From: Komagataeibacter sp. FXV3
GTDB taxonomy: Bacteria > Pseudomonadota > Alphaproteobacteria > Acetobacterales > Acetobacteraceae
Direction of reading: 5' to 3'
DNA length: 64,000 bases
Assembly (NCBI RefSeq): GCF_015155755.1
Contig: NZ_VWPI01000124.1
Coordinates: 46,593 to 110,592, forward strand
Numbering within the stretch: the stretch's first letter is position 1; each line of letters opens with the position of its first letter. Below the pieces are notes generated by a model. It ran no database searches. It worked only from the letters and a program-made list of their open reading frames with translations, and was not told where the DNA came from. The position numbers were made by a program, and so were the translations under genes. Below are positions 34,674 through 42,956 of this stretch, piece by piece.

Positions 34674-36671
34674 ATGACCCAGTCCGGCACCAGCGCCACG
34701 ACGAATACCGGAACACGTCCCTATGGCACATGGCCCTCACCCGTCAGTGCGGCGCTTGTGGCAGGAAAGACGGTTTCCCTGTCGGATGTGCGGGTGGACG
34801 GACGTGACATCTACTGGATCGAGGGACGCCCGGCCGAGGGTGGACGCCGTGTACTGGTCTGTGCCCGCGCGGGACAGGTGGCCGACGTGACCCCTGCCCC
34901 GTTTGATGTCGGCACACGTGTGCATGAATATGGCGGCGGGGCCTATGCCGTATGCCAGGGGGTGATTGCGTTCAGCAACCGCCGCGACGGCAGCCTGTGG
35001 CTGGTGGAAGGGGGAAAGCCCCGCTGCCTCTCGACCGGGGCGGGGCTGTGGTATGCCGACCTGACATTCAGTCCCGATGGCCGTTTCCTGTTCTGCGTAC
35101 GGGAAGACCATCGCGCGGAAGACGAGGAACCTGCCGCCGCCATCGTGGTGCTGGACTGCACCATTACGGCTGACCCGGCTTTCAATGGTGGCACGCCGCT
35201 GGTCATGGGGCCGGATTTCCTGTCATCTCCCCGTCCCTCGCCCGATGGGCGGTATATGGCCTGGATTGAATGGGACCATCCGGCCATGCCATGGGACGCC
35301 ACCCGCCTGCGTGTCGCGACCCTGCTGCAGGAAGGCGATGACCCACCGCGCCTTGCCGCCCCGTGGAGCGCGGCAGGCGACGACGGGCAGGCGGAATCGG
35401 TCATCGAACCATGCTGGGACGCAGCGGGACGGCTTCTGGCGCTGTCCGATCGCAGCGGGTGGTGGAATCTTTACCGGTTCGATACGACGTCCTCCTCTCC
35501 CGTGGCGCTGGCCCCCATGGACGCTGAAATCGGTCAGCCGCACTGGGTGTTCGGCCTGCGCAGTTACGTACCGCTGCCCGATGGCAGCATCCTTGCCATG
35601 GTCATCAACGATGGCGATACCCGTATGGTTTCCATCCGTGACGGGGAGGTGACCCCGCTGGGTCTTGGCCATCCCTCCGGCTGTCCCGTTCCGGTGGAAG
35701 GGGACGGGTTCGCATGGCTGGATGCGCCGCCCGATAACGCGGCCGCCGTGGTTCGTGGCCAGCCGGGACAGATGCCGCAGGTCCTGCGCCGGGCAACCGA
35801 ACTGCCGCTGTCCCCGGCCGACATTGCCCGCCCTGCCCCGATCCATTTTCCCCTGCCCGATGGTGAGGGCACGGGACACGCCTTTTTCTATGCGCCCGCC
35901 AATGCCCGTTATCATGGGCCGGAGGGGGAAAAGCCGCCGCTGGTCGTCGTCGCGCATGGCGGCCCGACGGGGCGGGCCAATCCGGCCTTTTCATTCAAGG
36001 TGCAGTGGTGGACCAGCCGGGGCTTTGCCGTGGTTGATGTCAATTATGGCGGTTCAACCGGGTTTGGCCGCGCCTATCGGCAGCGGCTGGAACGGCAGTG
36101 GGGCGTGGTGGATGTGGATGACTGCATCGCCGCCTGCCAGTACCTTGCCACGACCGGGCAGGTCGATCCCGCCCGCATTGTCATACGGGGCAGCAGCGCG
36201 GGTGGCCTGACCGTGCTGCTGGCGCTGGCGCGCTCACGCCTGTTCGCGGCGGGCACCAGCCTGTATGGCGTGACCGACCTGCGTGCGCTGGCGCAGGATA
36301 CGCACAAGTTTGAGTCACGTTATCTGGATACGCTGGTTGGCCCCTACCCCGCGGATGAGGCGACCTATCTTGCCCGTTCACCCATCACGCAGGTGGCGAA
36401 TATCAGGGTGCCGGTCCTGTTCCTGCAGGGGCTGGATGACCGGGTCGTGCCGCCTGCGCAGGCGGAAACGATGGTCGCGGCGCTGCGTGGGCGCGAGGTG
36501 CCCTGTGCGTTGTATGAATTTGAAGGCGAGGGCCACGGCTTCCGTCAGGAAACCACCATACGCAGGGCATGGGAGTTGGAACTGGCGTTCTATCAGCAGG
36601 TACTCAAGCTACCTGTCTCCCCTGCCCCGCATGTGGACCTGACGGCCCCGCAATCCGTAAAAGCCGTTTGA
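34674..36671 (+). CDS. S9 family serine peptidase (prolyl oligopeptidase-like)
   Basis: A 665-residue protein with an N-terminal beta-propeller-like part (about 30-400) and a C-terminal alpha/beta-hydrolase domain. The catalytic triad is visible as Ser in RGSSAGGLTV (GxSxGG), Asp in QGLDDRVVPP and His in GEGHGFRQE, the order typical of acylaminoacyl/dipeptidyl peptidases. There is no signal peptide, so it is probably cytoplasmic. AGGAG lies seven bases before the ATG at 34674. Confidence 0.9.
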   Translation: MTQSGTSATTNTGTRPYGTWPSPVSAALVAGKTVSLSDVRVDGRDIYWIEGRPAEGGRRVLVCARAGQVADVTPAPFDVGTRVHEYGGGAYAVCQGVIAFSNRRDGSLWLVEGGKPRCLSTGAGLWYADLTFSPDGRFLFCVREDHRAEDEEPAAAIVVLDCTITADPAFNGGTPLVMGPDFLSSPRPSPDGRYMAWIEWDHPAMPWDATRLRVATLLQEGDDPPRLAAPWSAAGDDGQAESVIEPCWDAAGRLLALSDRSGWWNLYRFDTTSSSPVALAPMDAEIGQPHWVFGLRSYVPLPDGSILAMVINDGDTRMVSIRDGEVTPLGLGHPSGCPVPVEGDGFAWLDAPPDNAAAVVRGQPGQMPQVLRRATELPLSPADIARPAPIHFPLPDGEGTGHAFFYAPANARYHGPEGEKPPLVVVAHGGPTGRANPAFSFKVQWWTSRGFAVVDVNYGGSTGFGRAYRQRLERQWGVVDVDDCIAACQYLATTGQVDPARIVIRGSSAGGLTVLLALARSRLFAAGTSLYGVTDLRALAQDTHKFESRYLDTLVGPYPADEATYLARSPITQVANIRVPVLFLQGLDDRVVPPAQAETMVAALRGREVPCALYEFEGEGHGFRQETTIRRAWELELAFYQQVLKLPVSPAPHVDLTAPQSVKAV

Positions 36672-36679
36672 ACGGAAGG

Positions 36680-36758
36680 AAGTTTTCGGTGAAGCTTTTT
36701 TCAAAAAGCTTCAGGGAACGCTGCCTTTTTGAAAAAAGGCGGCACCCAAAAACTTTTA
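36680..36758 (-). repeat. Dispersed three-stem repeat, copy 5
   Basis: Full length in the reverse order: AAGTTTTCGGTG, GAAGCTTTTTTC/AAAAAGCTTC, junction AGGGAACG, CTGCCTTTTTG/AAAAAGGCGGC and ACCCAAAAACTTTT. It begins nine bases after the S9 peptidase stop. Confidence 0.88.
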
Positions 36759-36780
36759 TCATTTCAGACCTGCTGCAAAA

Positions 36781-36813
36781 CGGGCGTTCCCTGACCGGAA
36801 CGCCCGTTTTTTT
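36781..36813. terminator. Bidirectional terminator between S9 peptidase and sugar porter
   Basis: CGGGCGTTCC/GGAACGCCCG with a six-base loop, seven T after it on the plus strand and AAAA before it, giving TTTT on the minus strand. Serves the convergent genes on both sides. Confidence 0.88.
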
Positions 36814-36846
36814 AATGGTGCCAGCCGTATGTGACGGCGTTGGATA

Positions 36847-38328
36847 TTATTCTTCTTCCTCGACAATGGCGGTATTGCCGCGTGTCGGGCGGAAGCGGCC
36901 TTCGCGCAGGGCTTCCTCGATATCCTCCAGCGAGGCCCCGCGTGTTTCGGGCACCATGAAATACACGAACAGGACTGACAGCAGGTTGACGCCGGCATAG
37001 AACCACATCGTCCCGCCCAGCGTGATCTTGGTCACCAGCGTCAGCGCCGTGCTGGTCACCAGCAGGTCGCTGCCCCACAGCATGGCCGAATGCAGGCTGG
37101 TGGCGTTGCCGCGCATGGACAGCGGGAACATCTCCGCCCCCAGCAGCCAGCCCACGACCTGGATGCCACCGGCGTTGAACACCATGAACAGCAGCATGAA
37201 GGCGATGATCAGCCAACTGCCCATGCTGCCGGGCTGCGGGTGCAGCAGGAACATGATGCCAAGCCCGATCAGGCTGACCACGCTGCCCGGCCCCATCACC
37301 AGCACCAGCCTGCGGCGGCCGATGCGGTCAACAATGTTCGACCCCAGCACCGTCATGACCAGATAGATGATCGAGATGCCGATACTGGCCATCAACGCGG
37401 ATGAACTGCCAAACCCCGCATCCGACAGGAAGGTCGGTGCGTAGTAGATCATCATTTCCAGACCACCCGCCTGCGTAAAGAAGGCGACGCCAAGGGCAGC
37501 CACAAGTGCGGGACGCACCCAGGGCTGGCGCAGGCCGCGCCAGCCGATGTCGCGCGGGTCGGTTTCCTCGTTCGCGTTGGCGTGGATACGGCGCATTTCG
37601 CGGCGGATGTCGCGTTCGGAGGTCCGGATACGCTGCAACTGCTCCAGCGCGGAATCCAGGCTTTCATGTTCCGCTGCCCAGCGCGGGCTTTTGGGCAGGA
37701 AGAACATGGAAACGAACACGACGGCGGCGGGAATGGCGGCAATGGCCACCATCGGTCGCCAGCCCCATGCATCACGCGCGGCAAAGCCGATGATGTTGGC
37801 GGCAAAGATGCCGATGCCGATGGCGATGTTGAACATCGTGACCATGTGCCCGCGCTTGTGCGCTGGCGCCAGTTCCGAGATGTACATGGGCACCACCTGC
37901 GTGGACCCGCCAACCGCCAGCCCCAGGAACACGCGTGAGATGATCAGCATGTACACATCGGGCGAAAAGGCGCAGGCCAGCGCGCCCAGCACGAAAATGG
38001 CCGTGACGATCATGATGGATTTGCGGCGTCCATAATGTTCGGACATCCACCCGGTCAGCAACGAACCCATCACGGCGCCAGCCAGAATGGCGGAGGCCAC
38101 CATCTCCTGGTAGAAGCTGCTGAGGTGGAAATCACGCGTGATCAGCAGCAGCGCGCCCGAGACGATCCCGGTATCGTAACCATAGAGGCCGCCGCAGATT
38201 GCGGCCACGATGGCTGCGAGCCATAAGGTCTTGCGCGCGTTGGGGGAAATATCGATCTGGGACATGTCAGGCAACGGTTCCGTTGCCTGTGGCGTGGGGT
38301 GCTGTACGGATGGGGTCTGGTTATTCAT
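36847..38328 (-). CDS. Sugar porter family MFS transporter
   Basis: A 493-residue inner-membrane protein with twelve membrane segments. It carries sugar-porter signatures: GYDTGIVSGAL in the first segment, GRRKS between segments 2 and 3, RVFLGLAVGGSTQVVPMYISE, PKSPRW, DRIGRRRL and the C-terminal PETRGASLEDIEE. The central QQLAGVN motif of glucose/galactose transporters is replaced by FTQAGGLEM, so the substrate may not be a hexose. An acidic tail ends EEEE. Confidence 0.9.
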   Translation of the reverse strand: MNNQTPSVQHPTPQATEPLPDMSQIDISPNARKTLWLAAIVAAICGGLYGYDTGIVSGALLLITRDFHLSSFYQEMVASAILAGAVMGSLLTGWMSEHYGRRKSIMIVTAIFVLGALACAFSPDVYMLIISRVFLGLAVGGSTQVVPMYISELAPAHKRGHMVTMFNIAIGIGIFAANIIGFAARDAWGWRPMVAIAAIPAAVVFVSMFFLPKSPRWAAEHESLDSALEQLQRIRTSERDIRREMRRIHANANEETDPRDIGWRGLRQPWVRPALVAALGVAFFTQAGGLEMMIYYAPTFLSDAGFGSSSALMASIGISIIYLVMTVLGSNIVDRIGRRRLVLVMGPGSVVSLIGLGIMFLLHPQPGSMGSWLIIAFMLLFMVFNAGGIQVVGWLLGAEMFPLSMRGNATSLHSAMLWGSDLLVTSTALTLVTKITLGGTMWFYAGVNLLSVLFVYFMVPETRGASLEDIEEALREGRFRPTRGNTAIVEEEE

Positions 38329-38392
38329 GCGGGTGCCTGTTCCTTCCTTCTTCTTATAATTCGTCCGTAACGGCCGGGTTCCCGGGGTGGCG

Positions 38393-39829
38393 TCAACCGT
38401 CCCGGGTGTGATGGACCTGCAGGGCGGCTTTCATGCTGGCAACCTGACGCATAGCGTCATGCAGGCGGCACCAGTCATCTGTTGCCGCGATGGGTTGCCA
38501 GATGGCTTCCACCGTCTCGACAGACATCACGCACGCGGCCCCATTGTGGAAATATGGCTGTGACAGGTCCACGCCCCGTGCCGGTTCATGTTGCATGATC
38601 CGGTCGTGCAGGGGACGGAAACTGTCCTGCCCATAAAAGTCTCCACGCGGTCCTGTTATGGCACGTTTCTGGCTCTGTTCGCCACCATACCAGTCAAAAA
38701 ACGGAAATTCAAATCCAATCTGGCTTTCATCCATGAAAGAAAAAAGACATTCACGCAGGTCGGTGGAGGATTTTCTTGAAATCTCCTTGAGTCCAAGCCG
38801 ATTAAGCACTGAAATATCAAGAAAACGTTCATATCGTTCCAAGAAGTCATCAAAAATACTTTGGATTTTCTCAAGTGTGGAAAGGGAAAGCAGACATTCC
38901 CCCAGACGGGCCACGTTCCACATCATCGCCTCGGGCTGGCGGCCATAGGCATACAGGCCGGAATGATCAAAATAGGCGGCGGTGAAGGTCGGGTTGAACG
39001 TGGGCACGAACCGCCAGGGGCCGTAATCGAAACTCTCGCCGGTAATATTGATGTTATCGGTGTTGAGCACGCCATGCACGAAGCCCGCGGTCATCCACTG
39101 CGCGGTCATTTCGGCAATGCGGGTTGTGGCGGCGTCATACAGCGCGGCGGCGGGGTCGGCTGCGTCCGTCAGGTGGGGGTAATAGGTTTCGATCACGTAT
39201 TCCACCAGCCGGGTCAGGCTTGCGCGGTCGTCATTGGCGACAAGGCGCTGGAACGTGCCGATGCGGATGTGGGAATGGCTCAGGCGGGCCAGCACGCATG
39301 ATCGCGTGGGGGATGGTTCATCCCCACGATGCAGGTTTTCACCCGTTTCCACCACGCTCAGCGTGCGTGACGTGCGCACGCCTGCCGCATCCAGCCGTTC
39401 ACTGGCCAGGATTTCGCGTATGCCCCCCTTCAGCGTCAGGCGGCCGTCGCCGCCGCGTGACCATGGCGTGGTGCCGCTGCCCTTGGTCCCGATGTCCAGC
39501 ACACGGCCGTCAACACTGTCCCCAAGCTGCGCGAACAGGAAGCCCCGCCCATCGCCAAGGTCGGGGTTGTACGACCGGAACTGGTGGCCATGATAGCGTA
39601 GGGCCAGTGGCTGTGGCAGCGATCCGGGCAGGGGATCGAAATACCCGAAATGGCGCACCCATTCGGCATCGGTCAGCGTGTCCAGACCGATACGGGGCGA
39701 CACGTCATCATTACGGTAGCGCAGGATGTGGGCAGGGAAAGTCGCGGCCTGCACCACGTCATAGAATTCATTCCCAAGTCGGCTGTGATGGGCAAGGGGT
39801 GTGTAATGATCGGAAAATGGCATTTTCAT
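38393..39829 (-). CDS. selO: SelO family protein adenylyltransferase (YdiU/UPF0061)
   Basis: A 478-residue pseudokinase-fold enzyme that transfers AMP to proteins, known from redox-stress studies of SelO. Key pieces are LRYHGHQFRSYNPDLGDGRG, DIGTKGSGTTPWSRGGDGRL with the nucleotide-binding Lys/Arg, and GFVHGVLNTDNINI with the metal-binding Asn/Asp. The C-terminal Cys of the redox switch in E. coli SelO is not visible: the protein ends HHTRDG. The region around 38690-38880 is A/T-richer than the rest of the gene. Confidence 0.9.
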   Translation of the reverse strand: MKMPFSDHYTPLAHHSRLGNEFYDVVQAATFPAHILRYRNDDVSPRIGLDTLTDAEWVRHFGYFDPLPGSLPQPLALRYHGHQFRSYNPDLGDGRGFLFAQLGDSVDGRVLDIGTKGSGTTPWSRGGDGRLTLKGGIREILASERLDAAGVRTSRTLSVVETGENLHRGDEPSPTRSCVLARLSHSHIRIGTFQRLVANDDRASLTRLVEYVIETYYPHLTDAADPAAALYDAATTRIAEMTAQWMTAGFVHGVLNTDNINITGESFDYGPWRFVPTFNPTFTAAYFDHSGLYAYGRQPEAMMWNVARLGECLLSLSTLEKIQSIFDDFLERYERFLDISVLNRLGLKEISRKSSTDLRECLFSFMDESQIGFEFPFFDWYGGEQSQKRAITGPRGDFYGQDSFRPLHDRIMQHEPARGVDLSQPYFHNGAACVMSVETVEAIWQPIAATDDWCRLHDAMRQVASMKAALQVHHTRDG

Positions 39830-39851
39830 ATACTTTACGTGTGATAATTAA

Positions 39852-40910
39852 TCATTGCCGATCCGGACTGGCGGTCACCAGCCCAAGCGGCAGACAGGCA
39901 TGGTCATGCAGGCAGGCCGCAATGTCATGCGGACAAACGGCATCGACGTGGTCGGGTATCCAGTGGGGGGCATTATCCTTGTCAATCAGGCGGGCACGTA
40001 CGCCCTCGGTAAAATCCGGGCGTTGCAGCAGGTGGCAGACCAGCTGGAATTCCTGCTCCAGCACATGGTCCAGGTCCGGCAGGGCGCGGGCGGCATGCCA
40101 GGCAGCCAGGGTCAGGCACAGCGAAAACGGGCACGCACGGCCCAGGGCGGCCAGATCATCGCGCGCCCATGCGGCCGGATGGGCCTGCAGCCTGCGCAGC
40201 AGTTCGGGCATGTCAGGGGCATTATATACCGCAGCAATGGTCGCCGTATCCGGTCCTGCGTCCATGGGTGGGCATGGCGGCAGGCTGTCCATCACCCGTC
40301 CCGCAGGCAGGTGGGTCAGGGCCTGCCTTATGGTGTCCAGCATGCCGGAAGGGGCCATCCGGTCGGCAAAGCCCGCGTCAATGGCCTGTGTCGCGTTCAT
40401 TCGTCCCCCCGTCAGCGCAAGGCGCAGGCCACTCAGTCCCGGCGCGCGGGACAGCAGGTAGGACCCGCCCGCATCCGGCGTCAGCGCAATGGCGGTTTCG
40501 GGCATGGCAAGGATGGCGCGTTCGGTCACGACCCTGTAGCGGACATGCCCGCCCAGCCCGATACCGCCCCCCATGGCGATGCCATCCATGAAGGACACTA
40601 CCGGCTTGGGATACCCGGCCAGCACGGAGGCAAGGCGGTAGCTGCGCCGGAATGGCATGGCCCCGTCTTCCAGCCCCCCTGTTTCCAGCCGGTCGCGGAT
40701 GGCGCGGATATCGCCCCCTGCGCAGAAGGCGCGCGGGCTTGCGCTGTCGATCAGCACGGTCTCGATAGCCGGGTCATCGCGCCATGCGCGCAGGCAGGTA
40801 TCAAGGCATGCCAGCATGTCCATGTTCAGGGCATTGAGTGCCGAGGGCCGGTTGAGTGTGATGCGTCCCAGCCGGCCGGTATGGTTTATGTGGATCAGTC
40901 CGGTGTCCAT
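39852..40910 (-). CDS. 3-hydroxyisobutyryl-CoA hydrolase-like enoyl-CoA hydratase family protein
   Basis: A 352-residue crotonase-fold protein. It has ITLNRPSALNAL, FCAGGDIRA (oxyanion hole), MDGIAMGGGIGLG and the C-terminal RPDFTEGVRARLIDKDNAP with a WIPD segment, the pattern of HIBYL-CoA hydrolases of valine breakdown rather than true enoyl-CoA hydratases. No other valine-catabolic genes are adjacent. Divergent from the flavin reductase gene across 121 bases. Confidence 0.85.
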   Translation of the reverse strand: MDTGLIHINHTGRLGRITLNRPSALNALNMDMLACLDTCLRAWRDDPAIETVLIDSASPRAFCAGGDIRAIRDRLETGGLEDGAMPFRRSYRLASVLAGYPKPVVSFMDGIAMGGGIGLGGHVRYRVVTERAILAMPETAIALTPDAGGSYLLSRAPGLSGLRLALTGGRMNATQAIDAGFADRMAPSGMLDTIRQALTHLPAGRVMDSLPPCPPMDAGPDTATIAAVYNAPDMPELLRRLQAHPAAWARDDLAALGRACPFSLCLTLAAWHAARALPDLDHVLEQEFQLVCHLLQRPDFTEGVRARLIDKDNAPHWIPDHVDAVCPHDIAACLHDHACLPLGLVTASPDRQ

Positions 40911-41031
40911 GGTGCCTCCTTGTGCTGTTTGCTGTGTTCAACCGGTACAGAATGCGCTACCCCCGCTAACGTCCGGCGTCACGGCTGCGTGCGGACCACA
41001 GGCATGCAACAGCTACTGAGGCATAAGCACC

Positions 41032-41526
41032 ATGGGGATTGACGCCCTCACCTTTCGCAACGCCATGGCGCGGCTTGGCGCGGCGGTAAACGTTGTCACG
41101 ACCGGAACACTTGATGATCCGGCGGGTTTTACGGCATCGGCCGTCTGTTCGGTCACCGATACGCCGCCGACCGTGCTGGTCTGCCTGAACCGCAGTTCAC
41201 GGGTGCGCGATCGTTTTCGTGTCGATGCGGCCATGTGCATCAACGTGCTTGCCGCCGACCAGCAGGACATATCCGGTGTGTTCGCAAGCCCGCTGGAACA
41301 GGCGGAACGCTTCCGTTCCGGCCACTGGGACACGCTGACCACCGGCGCGCCGGTGCTGGATGAGGCCGTGCTGTCACTGGACTGCCGGATCGAACGCATT
41401 GTGGAAGTCGGCACCCACAGCGTCATGTTTGGCGCGGTGGAAAGCCTGCGTAACAGCAGCCCGCGCGGTGGGCTGGTCTATTTCAACCGTACCTACCACA
41501 TGTTGCCCCATGATGATGATAAATAG
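41032..41526 (+). CDS. Flavin reductase family protein (HpaC/RutF-like)
   Basis: A 164-residue FMN-binding split-barrel protein. The pattern GFTASAVCSVTDTPPTVLVC and then INVLAADQQDIS, with the C-terminal GGLVYFNRTYHML, is typical of NAD(P)H:flavin reductases that serve two-component monooxygenases. No oxygenase partner is adjacent. It may provide reduced flavin for an enzyme encoded elsewhere. Gene divergent from the HIBYL-CoA hydrolase-like gene. Confidence 0.88.
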   Translation: MGIDALTFRNAMARLGAAVNVVTTGTLDDPAGFTASAVCSVTDTPPTVLVCLNRSSRVRDRFRVDAAMCINVLAADQQDISGVFASPLEQAERFRSGHWDTLTTGAPVLDEAVLSLDCRIERIVEVGTHSVMFGAVESLRNSSPRGGLVYFNRTYHMLPHDDDK

Positions 41527-41610
41527 GCCGCACGTTCCGGATTAAGGAAAAATCCAGTCTTTTGCGCCATGACGGACCAGATGGACCGACAGGCGCAGGG
41601 AGGCGACGGC

Positions 41611-41751
41611 ATGGAGGATACACCCGGCAGGGCAGGCATGCGTACGGACCGGGTTCCTGTCTTGACGCTGCGTGGGCTGATCTGGATACATGCTGGCCTT
41701 GCCCTTTTCGTGGCGCTTATGGCCATGTGGGCGGATCATCTGCCGGACTGA
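41611..41751 (+). CDS. Small single-span membrane protein upstream of the Fur/Zur gene
   Basis: A 46-residue frame whose second half is a hydrophobic segment (LIWIHAGLALFVALMAMW, about residues 25-42) ending near the membrane surface, with a short hydrophilic N-terminus. AGGGAGG lies seven bases before the ATG at 41611, which supports translation. It ends about 60 bases before the Fur/Zur-family gene. I do not recognise a family. Alternative ATGs further upstream (41569) lack such a ribosome-binding site. Confidence 0.5.
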   Translation: MEDTPGRAGMRTDRVPVLTLRGLIWIHAGLALFVALMAMWADHLPD

Positions 41752-41813
41752 TCCGGCCCGGCTGAGATCGGGCGCGGGGAGCATGCCGGTAACCGGACAC
41801 AGGAGCACCAGAA

Positions 41814-42311
41814 GTGGCCCGCACGATACAGACGGCCGGAACCGGTCTGCCCGACGGGGTGGAAACCCTGCTTGATCAGGCGGCGGCTGTATGTCTGGCG
41901 CGCGCCGTCAGGCTGACGGAAATCCGCAGGCTGGTGCTGGGGCTGGTTCTGGCGGCGGACCGGCCACTGGGGGCCTATGACCTGCTGGAACAGATCCGCA
42001 CGACCCGTGGCAGGCCCGTGGCGCCGCCCACGGTGTACCGGGCGCTGGACTTCCTGATGGAACAGGGGCTGATTCACAAGATCGAACGCCTGTCCGCCTT
42101 TGCCGGCTGCCGGCACATGCTGGAATCGGGGCATGGCTGTCATGGGCATGTCCATGCCGCGCAGTTCCTGATCTGCAGCAAATGCGGCCGTGTGACGGAA
42201 CTGGATGATCCCCATATCCTCAAGGCGCTGCTGGAGGTTACGCGGGCGCGTGGTTTTTCAGTCCGCCAGACCACCATAGAGGCGGAGGGCCTGTGCGCGG
42301 CATGCGCGTGA
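41814..42311 (+). CDS. Fur family transcriptional regulator (Zur-like)
   Basis: A 165-residue metalloregulator. The DNA-binding helix region is APPTVYRALDFLMEQGLIHKIE (read in parts), followed by HGHVHAAQFLICSKCGRV and a terminal CAAC, giving two CxxC pairs for a structural zinc. The GCRHMLESGHGCHGHVH segment, rich in His and Cys, resembles Zur more than Fur, so zinc control is the better guess. No zinc transporter is adjacent. Confidence 0.82.
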   Translation: MARTIQTAGTGLPDGVETLLDQAAAVCLARAVRLTEIRRLVLGLVLAADRPLGAYDLLEQIRTTRGRPVAPPTVYRALDFLMEQGLIHKIERLSAFAGCRHMLESGHGCHGHVHAAQFLICSKCGRVTELDDPHILKALLEVTRARGFSVRQTTIEAEGLCAACA

Positions 42312-42366
42312 AGGACCGGATTGACCACAACAGGCCGTAACGGCCCGTCATGGATGGGGCACGGAC

Positions 42367-42912
42367 ATGGTGCAACGCCGAAAAGGCCGGATGGCCGAAC
42401 TGCCCTTTGCCGCCCTCACACGCAGTCGGAAGCCCGGCAGGACGTCGCGACGCGCGACCGATGCCCCGGCCGTCCCGTCGGCTACGGACCAGCCTGACAT
42501 GTTTGCTGCACCCATGCCCGGCATCCGCCATGTGCTGACCTATCTTGATATCGCGGCGATTGGCCTGGCCACGGTGGACGTGCGACAGTTACGGGCGGGT
42601 GAGGGTGCGGATGCATATCTGTACCATGTCACGACGCAGGCGGACCTGGAAACGATCCGGGCCCGGGGCACCATCGTGTTTTCACCGCGCGCGCCACTGG
42701 TGCTGACGGAGCGTCCCGGCGTGGCACTATGGCTTGCAAACATGATGGAAGTCATGGAAGCGGACGATATGGCAGGGCATATAGCGGATATTCCGGTCGT
42801 TTTTAGGGTAAAACGATTTGTAATGGATGAATTGCTGGAACATGATCCTGACCGGACGCGAAGATATGGTGTATCGTTCTTTCTACTGACCGGCCTTAAC
42901 CGGCAGGAATAA
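42367..42912 (+). CDS. Hypothetical protein, possible ADP-ribosyltransferase-like fold
   Basis: A 181-residue protein I cannot assign. The first 50 residues are basic and low in complexity. The rest holds ADAYLYHVTTQADLETIRAR followed by a Gly and then LTERPGVALWLANM, a layout reminiscent of small ART-like families (His in a Y-H-x-T strand, short helix, Gly). Key catalytic Glu residues cannot be placed, so this is weak. Start uncertain: ATG at 42391 with GAAAAGG upstream is an alternative. Located 55 bases after the Zur-like gene. Confidence 0.55.
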   Translation: MVQRRKGRMAELPFAALTRSRKPGRTSRRATDAPAVPSATDQPDMFAAPMPGIRHVLTYLDIAAIGLATVDVRQLRAGEGADAYLYHVTTQADLETIRARGTIVFSPRAPLVLTERPGVALWLANMMEVMEADDMAGHIADIPVVFRVKRFVMDELLEHDPDRTRRYGVSFFLLTGLNRQE

Positions 42913-42956
42913 TCTGATCACCGGCAAACAAGAACAATATCAAAGGACCGGCTTTC

